Below are positions 41,120-49,008 of a DNA stretch of 64,000 bases, piece by piece. Below the pieces are notes generated by a model that made no database searches, had not been told where the DNA came from, and was given only the letters and a program-made list of their open reading frames with translations. This stretch comes from Dolomitihabitans soli. GTDB lineage: Bacteria; Actinomycetota; Actinomycetes; Streptosporangiales; Streptosporangiaceae. Each line of letters begins with the position of its first letter. Position 1 is the first letter of the stretch. The stretch spans positions 1-64,000 of the forward strand of contig NZ_JAKNTW010000039.1 of assembly GCF_022213955.1 (NCBI RefSeq), written 5' to 3'. Position numbers and translations under genes: made by a program.

Positions 41120-41926
41120 TCAGCCGCAGCCCTCGAACTGGGGGACGCTGAGGGTGACCTTGAGGCCGGTGGGGCCGAACCACTTCTTGAGGAGTTTCTC
41201 GGCGGTGCCGTCCTGGTACATCTCGGTGATGGCCTTGTTGACCGCCTCGCACCCGGCCACGTCGCCCTTCTTGACGCCCACGCCGTACCTCTCGTCGGTG
41301 AACGGGGCGTTGATGATTTTGATGGAGTCGTCCTGGCCGGCGAAGCCCGCGAGGATGAGGTCGTCGGTCGACACCGCGTCCACCGTCTTCTCTCTGAGCT
41401 GGTCGATGCAGTCGCTGTAGGAGGCGCCGGCGACGAGGTTGACGGCCACCTTGCGCTCCTCCTTGACGCGTCTCCAGGAGTTGGAGCCGGCCACCTCGCA
41501 GAGTTTCTTGCCGCGTAGGTCGCGGACGTTGTGGATGGTGGTGTCGGAGGAGCGGATGAGGGTGTCCTGGTGGGCGACGTAGTAGGGGCCGGCGAAGTCG
41601 ACCTTGGTCTTGCGCTCCGGGGTGACGGAGTAGGAGGCGAAGATCAGGTCGACCGTGCCCGCCTGGAGCATGCTCTCCCGCTTGGCCGACGGCGCGGTGA
41701 CGTAGCGCACGTTCTGCACGCCGAGCTTGCCCGCCACGTAGGCCGCGACGTCGACGTCGAAGCCCTCGTACTTGCTGCCCTTTCGCAGGCCCAGTCCGGG
41801 CTGGTCCTGCTTGACCCCGATGACCAGGGTCTCCTTGTCGGCGACCGATTCGGGCTGGCCGCTGCTGAGCCCGCAGCCCGCCGAGACGAGGACCAGCGCG
41901 GAGATCGCTGCCAGCCGTACACGCAT
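41120..41926 (-). CDS. glnH: GlnH-like amino-acid-binding lipoprotein of the PknG system
   Basis: 268 aa from ATG 41926, with TGGAGAAC as ribosome site. Lipoprotein signal peptide ending VSAGC (Cys is the acylation site). Periplasmic-binding fold type II: TLVIGVKQDQPGLGLRKGSKYEGFDVDVAAYVAGKLG, VDLIFASYSVTPERKTKVDFAGPYYVAHQDTLI, GKKLCEVAGSNSW and STDDLILAGFAGQDD. This is the polar-amino-acid (Glu/Gln/Asp) group. No ABC permease or ATPase is present; instead it ends an operon with pknG and glnX, as in mycobacteria, where GlnH senses Asp/Glu and signals to PknG via GlnX. The gap to glnX is 13 bp from this start. Confidence 0.85.
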   Translation of the reverse strand: MRVRLAAISALVLVSAGCGLSSGQPESVADKETLVIGVKQDQPGLGLRKGSKYEGFDVDVAAYVAGKLGVQNVRYVTAPSAKRESMLQAGTVDLIFASYSVTPERKTKVDFAGPYYVAHQDTLIRSSDTTIHNVRDLRGKKLCEVAGSNSWRRVKEERKVAVNLVAGASYSDCIDQLREKTVDAVSTDDLILAGFAGQDDSIKIINAPFTDERYGVGVKKGDVAGCEAVNKAITEMYQDGTAEKLLKKWFGPTGLKVTLSVPQFEGCG

Positions 41927-41939
41927 GATGTTCTCCATC

Positions 41940-43430
41940 TCAGCGGTATTCGCTCAGCCGCGGCCAGACACCGGCGGCGATCAGCAGGGCGATGAGCAGG
42001 CTGGCTCCGGGCAGGATCAGGTTCCAGCCGCCGAGCGAGCCGTCGCCGTTCTCGATGGCCCGGTCGAACGCCTGCCCGTGCAGGCCGGTGAGACCGACCA
42101 GGGACTTGTCATAGCTCTCGAAGCTGTCGCTGAGCGGGCCCATCCGGTGCGCGATGGCCTGCCTGGACTGGCCGGCGAGGGCGAGCTGGCGCATCCGGCG
42201 GTCGTCCTGCTGGAAGCGTTGGTAACCCTTGAGCACGTCGGCGACGGCCTCCGACTGGGCGGGCAGGGTGATGTTGTTCGCCTCGATGCCGTGGAAGCCG
42301 AGGAAGTCGGACTTGTCGGGGAAGGCGGAGACCGCGTTGTCGACGCCTACGTAGTATTTGTCCAGGTTTCCGCCGGGCGTGTAGAGCACCGACTGCGACT
42401 TGTCGAGGTAGACCTGCTCGTAGGTGTCGGCCCTGCCGGGGTCGAGAAGGTAGCGGCTCTGGTCGCCGTGCATCGTGTTGCCGATCGCGCGGGCCCGCGA
42501 CAGCGAGAGCACCGAGTTGAAGCCGTTCTCCTTGGCCATCCGCAGATCGTCGGCCTCCTGGCTGAGCAGCAGCCAGCCGGCCAGGGTGAGCCCGGCGGTG
42601 GCGAGGGTGGCGAGCAGCAGCGCCGGGTTCGTCACCCGGCGGAACCTGCGGGCCAGGAAGATCTGCAACGCGATGAGCACCGCCAGCGTGCCCAGCCCGG
42701 CCACCGCGACGAGGATGCGCCCGGTGAGTACGGCGGCGCGTTCCTCTTCGTAGGTCTCGCGGACGATCGTGCCGCTGTCCAGGGTCAGGTTGTACGCCTT
42801 GGGCAGCAGGTCGAGCCGCATCAGGTCGGTGGCCTGGCGGTAGATGTCGATGACCCGCTGCGGCGGCGGCCCCGCGGGGTGCCGTGCCTGCTCGTCGAGG
42901 AGGAGCGCCTGGGAGGCCAGCCGCTCGTACCGGCCGAGGCCGTCGAGCACCGAGCGGACCGTCCGCTGCTCCGTCGGATCGCCGATGGTCAGTTCGGCGG
43001 CCTGGAGGACCGCGCGGCTCGCCTCGGCCCGGCGCTGGTCGTAGCGCGTGAGGGCCTGCTGCCTGCCCTTGCCGAGGCTGGTCTCCCTGCCGATCAGGAG
43101 CACGTTGGCGATCTGGGCGTCCATGTCGCTGAGCGCGAAGTACAGGTCGGCGGTGGCGACGACCTGGGGGCCCGCGTCGTGGCCGATGACCTGCAGCCCG
43201 TCGCGCACGTTGCCGATGGCCAGCGCGGTCGCGCCGAACAGCAGCGCCACGGCGACCACCGCCACGCCGGTGAGGGTGCGGACCCTGCCGGGAACCGTCC
43301 GTCTCCGGGGCGTGCGCTCGTCGGACGGCGGGCCCGGTGGCAGCGTGAGCGGCGGACCGGTCGCGGCCATGGTCGCGGGGGCCGCGTTCTGAGGGGCAGG
43401 ACTGACGGGGGCAACGGTCACGATGCTCAC
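41940..43430 (-). CDS. glnX: GlnX-like four-helix membrane sensor
   Basis: 496 aa from GTG 43430 (VSIVTVAPVSPAPQ), overlapping the FHA-gene stop by four bases. A Pro-rich cytoplasmic N-terminus leads to TM1 (VAVVAVALLFGATALAIGN, residue about 55), an extracellular helical domain of about 165 residues, TM2 (GRILVAVAGLGTLAVLIALQIFLA), TM3 (ALLLATLATAGLTLAGWLLL), a second extracellular helical domain of about 175 residues, and TM4 (ILPGASLLIALLIAAGVW). No kinase, HAMP or diguanylate domain is present. Topology and position between pknG and glnH match mycobacterial GlnX, the proposed link between amino-acid-bound GlnH and PknG. Confidence 0.8.
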   Translation of the reverse strand: MSIVTVAPVSPAPQNAAPATMAATGPPLTLPPGPPSDERTPRRRTVPGRVRTLTGVAVVAVALLFGATALAIGNVRDGLQVIGHDAGPQVVATADLYFALSDMDAQIANVLLIGRETSLGKGRQQALTRYDQRRAEASRAVLQAAELTIGDPTEQRTVRSVLDGLGRYERLASQALLLDEQARHPAGPPPQRVIDIYRQATDLMRLDLLPKAYNLTLDSGTIVRETYEEERAAVLTGRILVAVAGLGTLAVLIALQIFLARRFRRVTNPALLLATLATAGLTLAGWLLLSQEADDLRMAKENGFNSVLSLSRARAIGNTMHGDQSRYLLDPGRADTYEQVYLDKSQSVLYTPGGNLDKYYVGVDNAVSAFPDKSDFLGFHGIEANNITLPAQSEAVADVLKGYQRFQQDDRRMRQLALAGQSRQAIAHRMGPLSDSFESYDKSLVGLTGLHGQAFDRAIENGDGSLGGWNLILPGASLLIALLIAAGVWPRLSEYR

Positions 43431-44248
43431 CCTTTCCGCAGCGTGATGACGGTCCACGCGCCGAGCTGGATCCGGTCGCCGTCGCCGACGGGCACGGGCA
43501 CATTGGGTTCGAGCAGGTCGGCGGAGCCGCCGACCGTGGTGCCGTTGGCCGATCCCGGGTCCACGAGCAGCCAGGAGCCGTCGGGTTGCGAGAGGAGCAC
43601 GGCGTGCAGGTGCGAGACGCCCGGGTCCTCCGGCGGGCCGCTCAGGTCGATCTCCGGGGTGAGGCCGCGCGAACGGCTGTGCCGTCCGATGCGGACCTGC
43701 TGGCCGTGGAGGGGGAAACGGCGCTCGGGGCAGTACGGCGGGAACGGGACGCTTGAGGCGTCGGGGCCGCCCTGCCCGATGATGGTCTCGTAGTAGGCGC
43801 GGTCGGCGGTCACCACGGCCTCCCAGACGCCGGGCAGCGGCATCGCCGCCGTGCCGCCGGGAGCGGGCAGGTACGCCCCGGTGCCGACGGGAGCCGACAG
43901 GTACCCGCCCGAAGGCTGCTGCGCGGACGCGCTCCCCGGGCCCGGCGCGAAACGGGGGTCCCGGAGAGCCTGCGACTGGGTCTGCACCTGCACCTGGGCC
44001 TGGGCGGCCTGCTCGGCCATCCGGACCGAGCCGGAGACCTCGACCGCGAAGTCGTAGCCGCACTCCTCGCAGAAGCGGCCCGTGCGCGGGGCCTCGCAGT
44101 CGGGGCAGCTCGACCGGCCCTCACCGGCGGCGGCGGGGGTGACGGGGGCCGCGGCCGGAGCGGACGCCGGGGAACCCGACATCATGGTCCCGCAGATGTC
44201 GCAGTAGTCCGTGGAGTCCGATTCGTGCCCGCTGGGGCAGGTGGCCAT
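43427..44248 (-). CDS. Zinc-ribbon FHA-domain protein (GarA-like reader of the PknG operon)
   Basis: 273 aa from ATG 44248 with AGGAGG upstream. Two Cys4 zinc ribbons at the N-terminus (CPSGHESDSTDYCDICG, then CPDCEAPRTGRFCEECG), a Gln/Pro/Gly-rich linker, and a C-terminal FHA domain (residues about 180-273) with the phosphothreonine-reading signature VRIGRHSRSRGL, VSHLHAVLL and DPGSANGTTVGG. FHA proteins bind phosphothreonine peptides; in mycobacteria PknG phosphorylates the FHA protein GarA, which regulates 2-oxoglutarate metabolism. Here an FHA protein is in the pknG operon itself. The GarA N-terminal phosphorylation motif is not evident, so it may be a scaffold instead. Confidence 0.85.
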   Translation of the reverse strand: MATCPSGHESDSTDYCDICGTMMSGSPASAPAAAPVTPAAAGEGRSSCPDCEAPRTGRFCEECGYDFAVEVSGSVRMAEQAAQAQVQVQTQSQALRDPRFAPGPGSASAQQPSGGYLSAPVGTGAYLPAPGGTAAMPLPGVWEAVVTADRAYYETIIGQGGPDASSVPFPPYCPERRFPLHGQQVRIGRHSRSRGLTPEIDLSGPPEDPGVSHLHAVLLSQPDGSWLLVDPGSANGTTVGGSADLLEPNVPVPVGDGDRIQLGAWTVITLRKG

Positions 44249-44261
44249 CGCTGCGGTCCTC

Positions 44262-45551
44262 CTAGCTCTCGGGGTCCTTGCGCATGCGCACGGTCCGGGT
44301 CGACCGGGTGTCCAGCGCGATCTCGTCGGCCTTCTCGACGTTCGGCTTGAGGCGGGCCGTACCGCTCTCCGGGTCGAAGTCGATGACCTTGTCGAGGAGT
44401 CGCGCGGTCTCGCCGTGGCCCGACTGCTGCGCCATGCCGCGGGCGCGGCCGAGGCGGGCCGTGGCCAGCTCCAGGTCGCCTTCCTTGCGGGCCTGGAGGC
44501 CCTCCTGGATCAGCCCGGCCAGTTCCTGCTGTCCGGTGTAGTGGGCGACCCGCGGGTTGATCCGGGTGGACTGCACCAGGTCGTCGCTCCACAGGGCGAG
44601 CACGTTGCCGGCGGCGAGCTGGAAGCCCGAGTCGGGCACGACCAGCTTCACCCAGGCCGCGCGCATCTCCTGGCCGACGACGCCGGGCGGCACCTCGACG
44701 CAGATGTGGTACTCGCGGCTCTCGCCGCCCCACGAGCCGGTCGGGTAGTCGCCGGCCTGCGGACCCGACGGGATTCTGCGCGCGGTGAGGTCCTCAAGGG
44801 CGGGCGAGACCTGCTTGACGAACTTCAGGGTGGCGTTCTGCGGGGTCCAGACACGCAGCGCCACGTCGGCGACGGCCTTGCCCATCGCGGCCTGGGTCAT
44901 GGCGCGGAAGTCGGCCTCCAGGTCCTTGGGGTTGGGAATGTCCATCACGTTGCCGAGCAGGGCGGAGCCGACCTTGCGCAACTCGGCGACGACCCAGGCG
45001 GTGCCGACGCCCCGGCAGTCGCAGACGAACCTGCCCGTGCAGTAGGCCAGGTCGGCGTCGAACTCCTCGGCGCTCTGGTGCTCGTTCTTGCCGTCGGTGA
45101 GCAGGATCGCGTGCTTGATCGCGCCCGGGAACGGCTCGAACAGGTCGGCCGCCAGCCGCAGCCACCGGCCCATCGCGGTGCCGCCGTCGGCCTGCAACCG
45201 GCTGATGGCTTCCTTCGCCGCCTGCCTGGTCTGCGGGTTCGACGGCAGCAGGCGGCGCTCCGGCGGGTAGATCATGTGGGCCTGGGCGGTACCCGCCACG
45301 ATGGCGAAGAAGACGCCGTCGCGCAGCGTGTCGACCGCCGCCTGGGCCGCCTTCCGCGCCTCGGCGATCTTGCCGTACGACATGGAGCCGGAGGTGTCCA
45401 CGATGATGACCTCGGCCGCCTGGGTCTCCGGCACGGCGTTGTCGACCGGCCCGCTGGCCTCGACGGTGAGGACCGCGTGGACCTCTCTGCCGCCCACCGG
45501 GAGGTACTTGTTCTGGTCCACGCGGATCGTGAACTGCGGCTGCTCGGTCAC
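44262..45551 (-). CDS. vWA-domain protein of the PknG operon
   Basis: 429 aa from GTG 45551, overlapping the PP2C stop by four bases. The metal-ion-dependent adhesion site is complete: DTSGSMSYGKIAEARKAAQAAV (residue about 51), the Thr in GGTAMGRWL and the Asp in AILLTDGKNEH. The remainder (REYHICVEVPPGVVGQEMRAAWVKLVV, then a helical C-terminus with LARARLGRARG-like repeats) is not recognised. vWA proteins of this type assemble complexes, often with kinases and phosphatases. It has no signal peptide, so it acts in the cytoplasm. Mycobacterial pknG loci as I recall them lack it. Confidence 0.85.
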   Translation of the reverse strand: MTEQPQFTIRVDQNKYLPVGGREVHAVLTVEASGPVDNAVPETQAAEVIIVDTSGSMSYGKIAEARKAAQAAVDTLRDGVFFAIVAGTAQAHMIYPPERRLLPSNPQTRQAAKEAISRLQADGGTAMGRWLRLAADLFEPFPGAIKHAILLTDGKNEHQSAEEFDADLAYCTGRFVCDCRGVGTAWVVAELRKVGSALLGNVMDIPNPKDLEADFRAMTQAAMGKAVADVALRVWTPQNATLKFVKQVSPALEDLTARRIPSGPQAGDYPTGSWGGESREYHICVEVPPGVVGQEMRAAWVKLVVPDSGFQLAAGNVLALWSDDLVQSTRINPRVAHYTGQQELAGLIQEGLQARKEGDLELATARLGRARGMAQQSGHGETARLLDKVIDFDPESGTARLKPNVEKADEIALDTRSTRTVRMRKDPES

Positions 45552-46435
45552 TTTGGACTGCTCCCCTTCTCGAACGGGATCACCAGCACGGTGATGTTGT
45601 CGCGTCCCCCCGCGTCGTTGGCGAGCCGTACCAGTGCCTGGGCCGTCGGCAGGGGGGAGACCGCGGCGTCGGGAGCGGCCTGGGCCATGTCCTCGGCTGA
45701 GGGCAGATAGTTCCACAGGCCGTCGCTGCACACGATGATCACTCCGGGGCCGTCCGGCTCGAAGGTGCTGACCTGCGGGATCACCTCGCCCGCGTCCGCG
45801 CCGAGCCAGGCGGTGAGCATCCCGCCGCTGTTGTCGTCGGTGGTGAGGCGGGTGGGCCGGGCGCCGAGCCAGTAGGCGCGGCTGTCGCCGACCCAGCCGA
45901 TCGTCACCTGGTCGGGGGCGACGACCGCCGAGACGTAGGTGCAGGCGGGGGCGTCGTCGTAGGTGCCCAGTACGGCGATGGCCGCCGCCGCCCTGGCCAC
46001 GGCGGCCCTGGTCGCGTCCACCTGGCCGGTGCCGCTGCGCAGTTCCTTGAGCAGGGTCGCCATCCCGGCCTCCACCGCCGCCAGCGAGCCCTCGTCGGGG
46101 CGGGGCGAGGAGGACACCCCGTCGCACACCACCCCGGCCATGACCCGGTCGCCGACCTCGGCGAGCGCCATCGCGTCCTCGTTGCGGCTGTGCCGCCTGC
46201 CGCGGTCGCTCACGCCCGCGGAGTTGCCCGCCACGGTCTCGTGGTGGTCCCTGCCGGTGGGCTGCCTGACCCCGCATCTCCCGCAGTAGCCGTCGGCGCC
46301 GAGGGAGGCGGAACCGCAGGCCGTACAGGCTCCGGGGGCGCCCGCGTGGATGGCGCGCCCGCACTCCTCGCAGAACGACTCGCCCGCGAGGACGGGATAG
46401 GCGCAGTGCGGACAGGTGTCGGTGACGGCGGTCAT
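45548..46435 (-). CDS. Zinc-ribbon PP2C-family protein phosphatase of the PknG operon
   Basis: 295 aa from ATG 46435, overlapping the pknG stop by four bases. An N-terminal double zinc ribbon (CPHCAYPVLAGESFCEECG, CTACGSASLGADGYCGRCG) precedes a PP2C catalytic domain: VSDRGRRHSRNEDA, VCDGVSSS, WVGDSRAYWL, VCSDGLWNY and GGRDNITVLVI supply the metal-binding aspartates. It would remove phosphate from Ser/Thr and is the obvious counter-enzyme to PknG, co-expressed through overlapping genes. No transmembrane helix is present, unlike PstP, so it is cytoplasmic. Confidence 0.9.
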   Translation of the reverse strand: MTAVTDTCPHCAYPVLAGESFCEECGRAIHAGAPGACTACGSASLGADGYCGRCGVRQPTGRDHHETVAGNSAGVSDRGRRHSRNEDAMALAEVGDRVMAGVVCDGVSSSPRPDEGSLAAVEAGMATLLKELRSGTGQVDATRAAVARAAAAIAVLGTYDDAPACTYVSAVVAPDQVTIGWVGDSRAYWLGARPTRLTTDDNSGGMLTAWLGADAGEVIPQVSTFEPDGPGVIIVCSDGLWNYLPSAEDMAQAAPDAAVSPLPTAQALVRLANDAGGRDNITVLVIPFEKGSSPK

Positions 46436-49008
46436 GCCCATGTCCTCGGCCTGATGGAGTTGGCCTTGTCGACGAAGGCGTGCCGGTCCTGCCGGACCCC
46501 CGAAGACCTGGCCAGCGTGCGGTAGACGCGTTCGAGCTCCTTGCGGACGCCCTTCTCCGTCAGCGGCGCGTCGAGCAGCGGCGGGGTCTGCCCCCGTGGT
46601 CGCTGACCCGCCTCCAACCAGCCGAGCGCCGTCGTGAGCACCTCGGCGGCGAGCCGGTGGCGGCGGCCCGCGTCGAGCCCGAGGTCGTTCAGCCGCTCAC
46701 CCGCGCCGATCAGCTCGGCCACCGGCAGCGCCTTCGGATCACGCCCTCGTACGGCGATGGCCACCGCGGCCATCTGGGCGGCGATGTGGTGGCTGGAGGT
46801 CGTCGGCACCTCGTCGAGCACTCGGGTCGCTCCGATCCTGTCGTCTTCCACCAGGCGAACCCTGGCCAGGCCGAAGGCGGCGCTGACGTAGGAGCGGTCG
46901 GTGCGCCAGATGGTGCCGTAGAGGCGGGCCGCCTCCCTGGGTTCCCCCGCGCACTCGCGGGCGAAGGCGAGGGCCAGCTTGGTGGCGGGCTCGCCGGGCA
47001 TCCGGTAGTAGAGCTCGTCGAAGATGCGCGTGGCATCGGCCATGTTCCCCCAGGCCAGGTCGCGCAGGCCGTGGTACCACAGCACCCGCCAGTCCCACGG
47101 CGTCTCCCTGGCGGCCTGTTCGAGCACCTCGCCCACGGCCGGGTTGCGCTGCTCGATCAGCGCCCTGATCAGCGCGAGCCGCGCCTCGATGGAGTCGGCG
47201 GGGGCGCCGCGCAGCATGGTGACGAGGTCGTCGAGGGTGCGCGCGGTGATGCCGGCGAGGTAGCTTGCCGCCGGGTCGGCGGGGTCGACCAGCGGCGTCG
47301 GGAGCGCGCCCACCGCCGACGACGGGTCCAGCGGGACGAGCACCCGGCCCGGCGTGCCGTCGTCGTCCGTGGCCAGCGCCGTGCCCGCCGCCACCCGCTC
47401 CGGACCGAACTGGGTCGAGGGCGCGGGATACGGGATGCCGTCCTCAACCGCCCTGATCTCCCGCAGCACCCCGGTGAGCTGCTCGGACATCTCCTCGGCC
47501 GTGGCGAACCGCCTGGCCGGCTGCGGATCAGTGGAACGATGCAGGAAGCGCACATACGACTCGTGCCCGGCGAGCACCGGTACCTTGCCCGGCGCGGGCA
47601 GCGGGGTCGCCTCGCCGCCCGTGACCGGGCTGAACGGGAAGCTGAGCACGGCGAGCATCCGGCCGACCGTGTAGAGGTCGGAGCTGACCGTCGGCCCGTC
47701 CTTGGCGATCTCCGGCGCCTGGTAGCCGACCGTGCCGTAGATCGAGCTGTCCTGGTCGTCGTGCCGCCGCACCGCACCGAGGTCGATCAGCTTGAGCTGG
47801 TCCTCGACCTGGATCACGTTGGCCGGCTTCAGGTCGCAGTAGAGCAGCCCGCGATCGTGCAGGTAGTCGAAGGCGCGCAGCACCTCCAGCACGTAGGCGA
47901 TGGCCTGGCCGAGCGGCAGCGCGTCACGGTTGCCGCTGGCGCGCAGCCGGTCGCGCAGCATCTCCTGGAGCGGCTGGCCGCCGACGTACTCCATGACGAT
48001 GTAGCCGACCATCGTGCCGGTGCCCGGATCCGGGTGCTGCACGAAGTTGAAGATCTTGACGATGTTGGCGTGGTCGACCCCGGTCAGGAACCGCCGCTCG
48101 GCCTCCGCGGCGAGCAGCGCCTCCACGTCACCCGTGTCGAGCAGGCCCTTCATCACCACCCAGCGGCCGTCGAGGTTGCGGTCGGCCGCCAGATAGATCC
48201 AGCCGAGCCCGCCGTGCGCCAGGCACCCCTTGACCTCGTACTGGCCGGCGACCAGGTCGCCCTCGCGCAGCTTGGGAGTGAAGGAGAAGCGGGTGCCGCA
48301 GTGCGGGCAGAAGCCCTCCGGCCGGCCGGGCCGATCGCCCTTGGCCCGCCCGACCGGCTGGCCGCAGTTCGCGTTGCTGCAGTACCGCTTCTCCTCGGGC
48401 ACCTCGGGGTTGTGCAGCACGACCTCCGACGGGTCGCGGTACGGCACCGGCGGCACGGCCACCAGCCCCGCCCCCAGCAACCCGCGGCGCGCCCGTGTGC
48501 TCGACGTGGTCCGCCCGCTGCCCGGCCCGGCGGCGGGCATGGTGCCCAGATCGAGGCCCGGGGTCGCCCGCCAGCTCGAAACGGGCGCGCTGCCCGGCGT
48601 CGCCCGCCAGCCGGACACCGGCGCACTGCCCGGCGTCGCCCGCCACGCGGACACCGGCGCGCTGGGCGGCTGCGCCTGTTGCGGATTCGCCTGCTGCGGA
48701 TTCGCCTGTTGCCCGGGGGGCGGAGGCTGCTGCGAGGGAGGCGGCGGCTGCTGCTGCGCGTGCCTCGGGGCAGGCGGGTACGACGTGCCCGGCTGGCCGT
48801 ACTGCGGCGCGGCCGGTTGACCGTACTGCGGTGTGCCCGGCTGGCCGTACGACGGTGCGCTCGGTTGGCGGGCGTGCTGGGGAGCGTTGGGGGGCTGGGC
48901 GGGCCAGGCAGGGGGCGCGGCGGGCTGCGCCGGCGGGGCGAGCCCGCAACTGTCGCAGTAGCCGTCCTGCACGGTGCCCGTGCAGCCGGGATGGGTGCAC
49001 TGAGTCAT
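46432..49008 (-). CDS. pknG: PknG-type serine/threonine protein kinase with rubredoxin-like and TPR domains
   Basis: 858 aa from ATG 49008, overlapping the upstream stop by four bases. Order: zinc ribbon (CTHPGCTGTVQDGYCDSCG, residues 4-22), a P/Q-rich disordered region with three APVS-WRATPGS repeats (23-180), the rubredoxin-like Cys4 module (RYCSNANCGQ, GFCPHCGTRFSF, about 206-240), the kinase domain (about 250-520) and a TPR-like C-terminus. GQYEVKGCLAHGGLGWIYLA, YIVMEYVGGQPLQEM, the variant catalytic loop YCDLKPANVIQ, LIDLGAVRR and GTVGYQAPEIAKDGPTVSSDLYTVGRMLA are near-identical to M. tuberculosis PknG, which also lacks the usual HRD. In mycobacteria PknG controls nitrogen and energy metabolism in response to amino acids. 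The extra N-terminal zinc ribbon is a difference. Confidence 0.93.
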   Translation of the reverse strand: MTQCTHPGCTGTVQDGYCDSCGLAPPAQPAAPPAWPAQPPNAPQHARQPSAPSYGQPGTPQYGQPAAPQYGQPGTSYPPAPRHAQQQPPPPSQQPPPPGQQANPQQANPQQAQPPSAPVSAWRATPGSAPVSGWRATPGSAPVSSWRATPGLDLGTMPAAGPGSGRTTSSTRARRGLLGAGLVAVPPVPYRDPSEVVLHNPEVPEEKRYCSNANCGQPVGRAKGDRPGRPEGFCPHCGTRFSFTPKLREGDLVAGQYEVKGCLAHGGLGWIYLAADRNLDGRWVVMKGLLDTGDVEALLAAEAERRFLTGVDHANIVKIFNFVQHPDPGTGTMVGYIVMEYVGGQPLQEMLRDRLRASGNRDALPLGQAIAYVLEVLRAFDYLHDRGLLYCDLKPANVIQVEDQLKLIDLGAVRRHDDQDSSIYGTVGYQAPEIAKDGPTVSSDLYTVGRMLAVLSFPFSPVTGGEATPLPAPGKVPVLAGHESYVRFLHRSTDPQPARRFATAEEMSEQLTGVLREIRAVEDGIPYPAPSTQFGPERVAAGTALATDDDGTPGRVLVPLDPSSAVGALPTPLVDPADPAASYLAGITARTLDDLVTMLRGAPADSIEARLALIRALIEQRNPAVGEVLEQAARETPWDWRVLWYHGLRDLAWGNMADATRIFDELYYRMPGEPATKLALAFARECAGEPREAARLYGTIWRTDRSYVSAAFGLARVRLVEDDRIGATRVLDEVPTTSSHHIAAQMAAVAIAVRGRDPKALPVAELIGAGERLNDLGLDAGRRHRLAAEVLTTALGWLEAGQRPRGQTPPLLDAPLTEKGVRKELERVYRTLARSSGVRQDRHAFVDKANSIRPRTWA

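Noticed and set aside
41120-43430. Treating the lipoprotein gene as part of a glutamate ABC transporter
   Set aside because: No permease or ATPase gene adjoins it; the operon context is pknG and a GlnX-like membrane protein.
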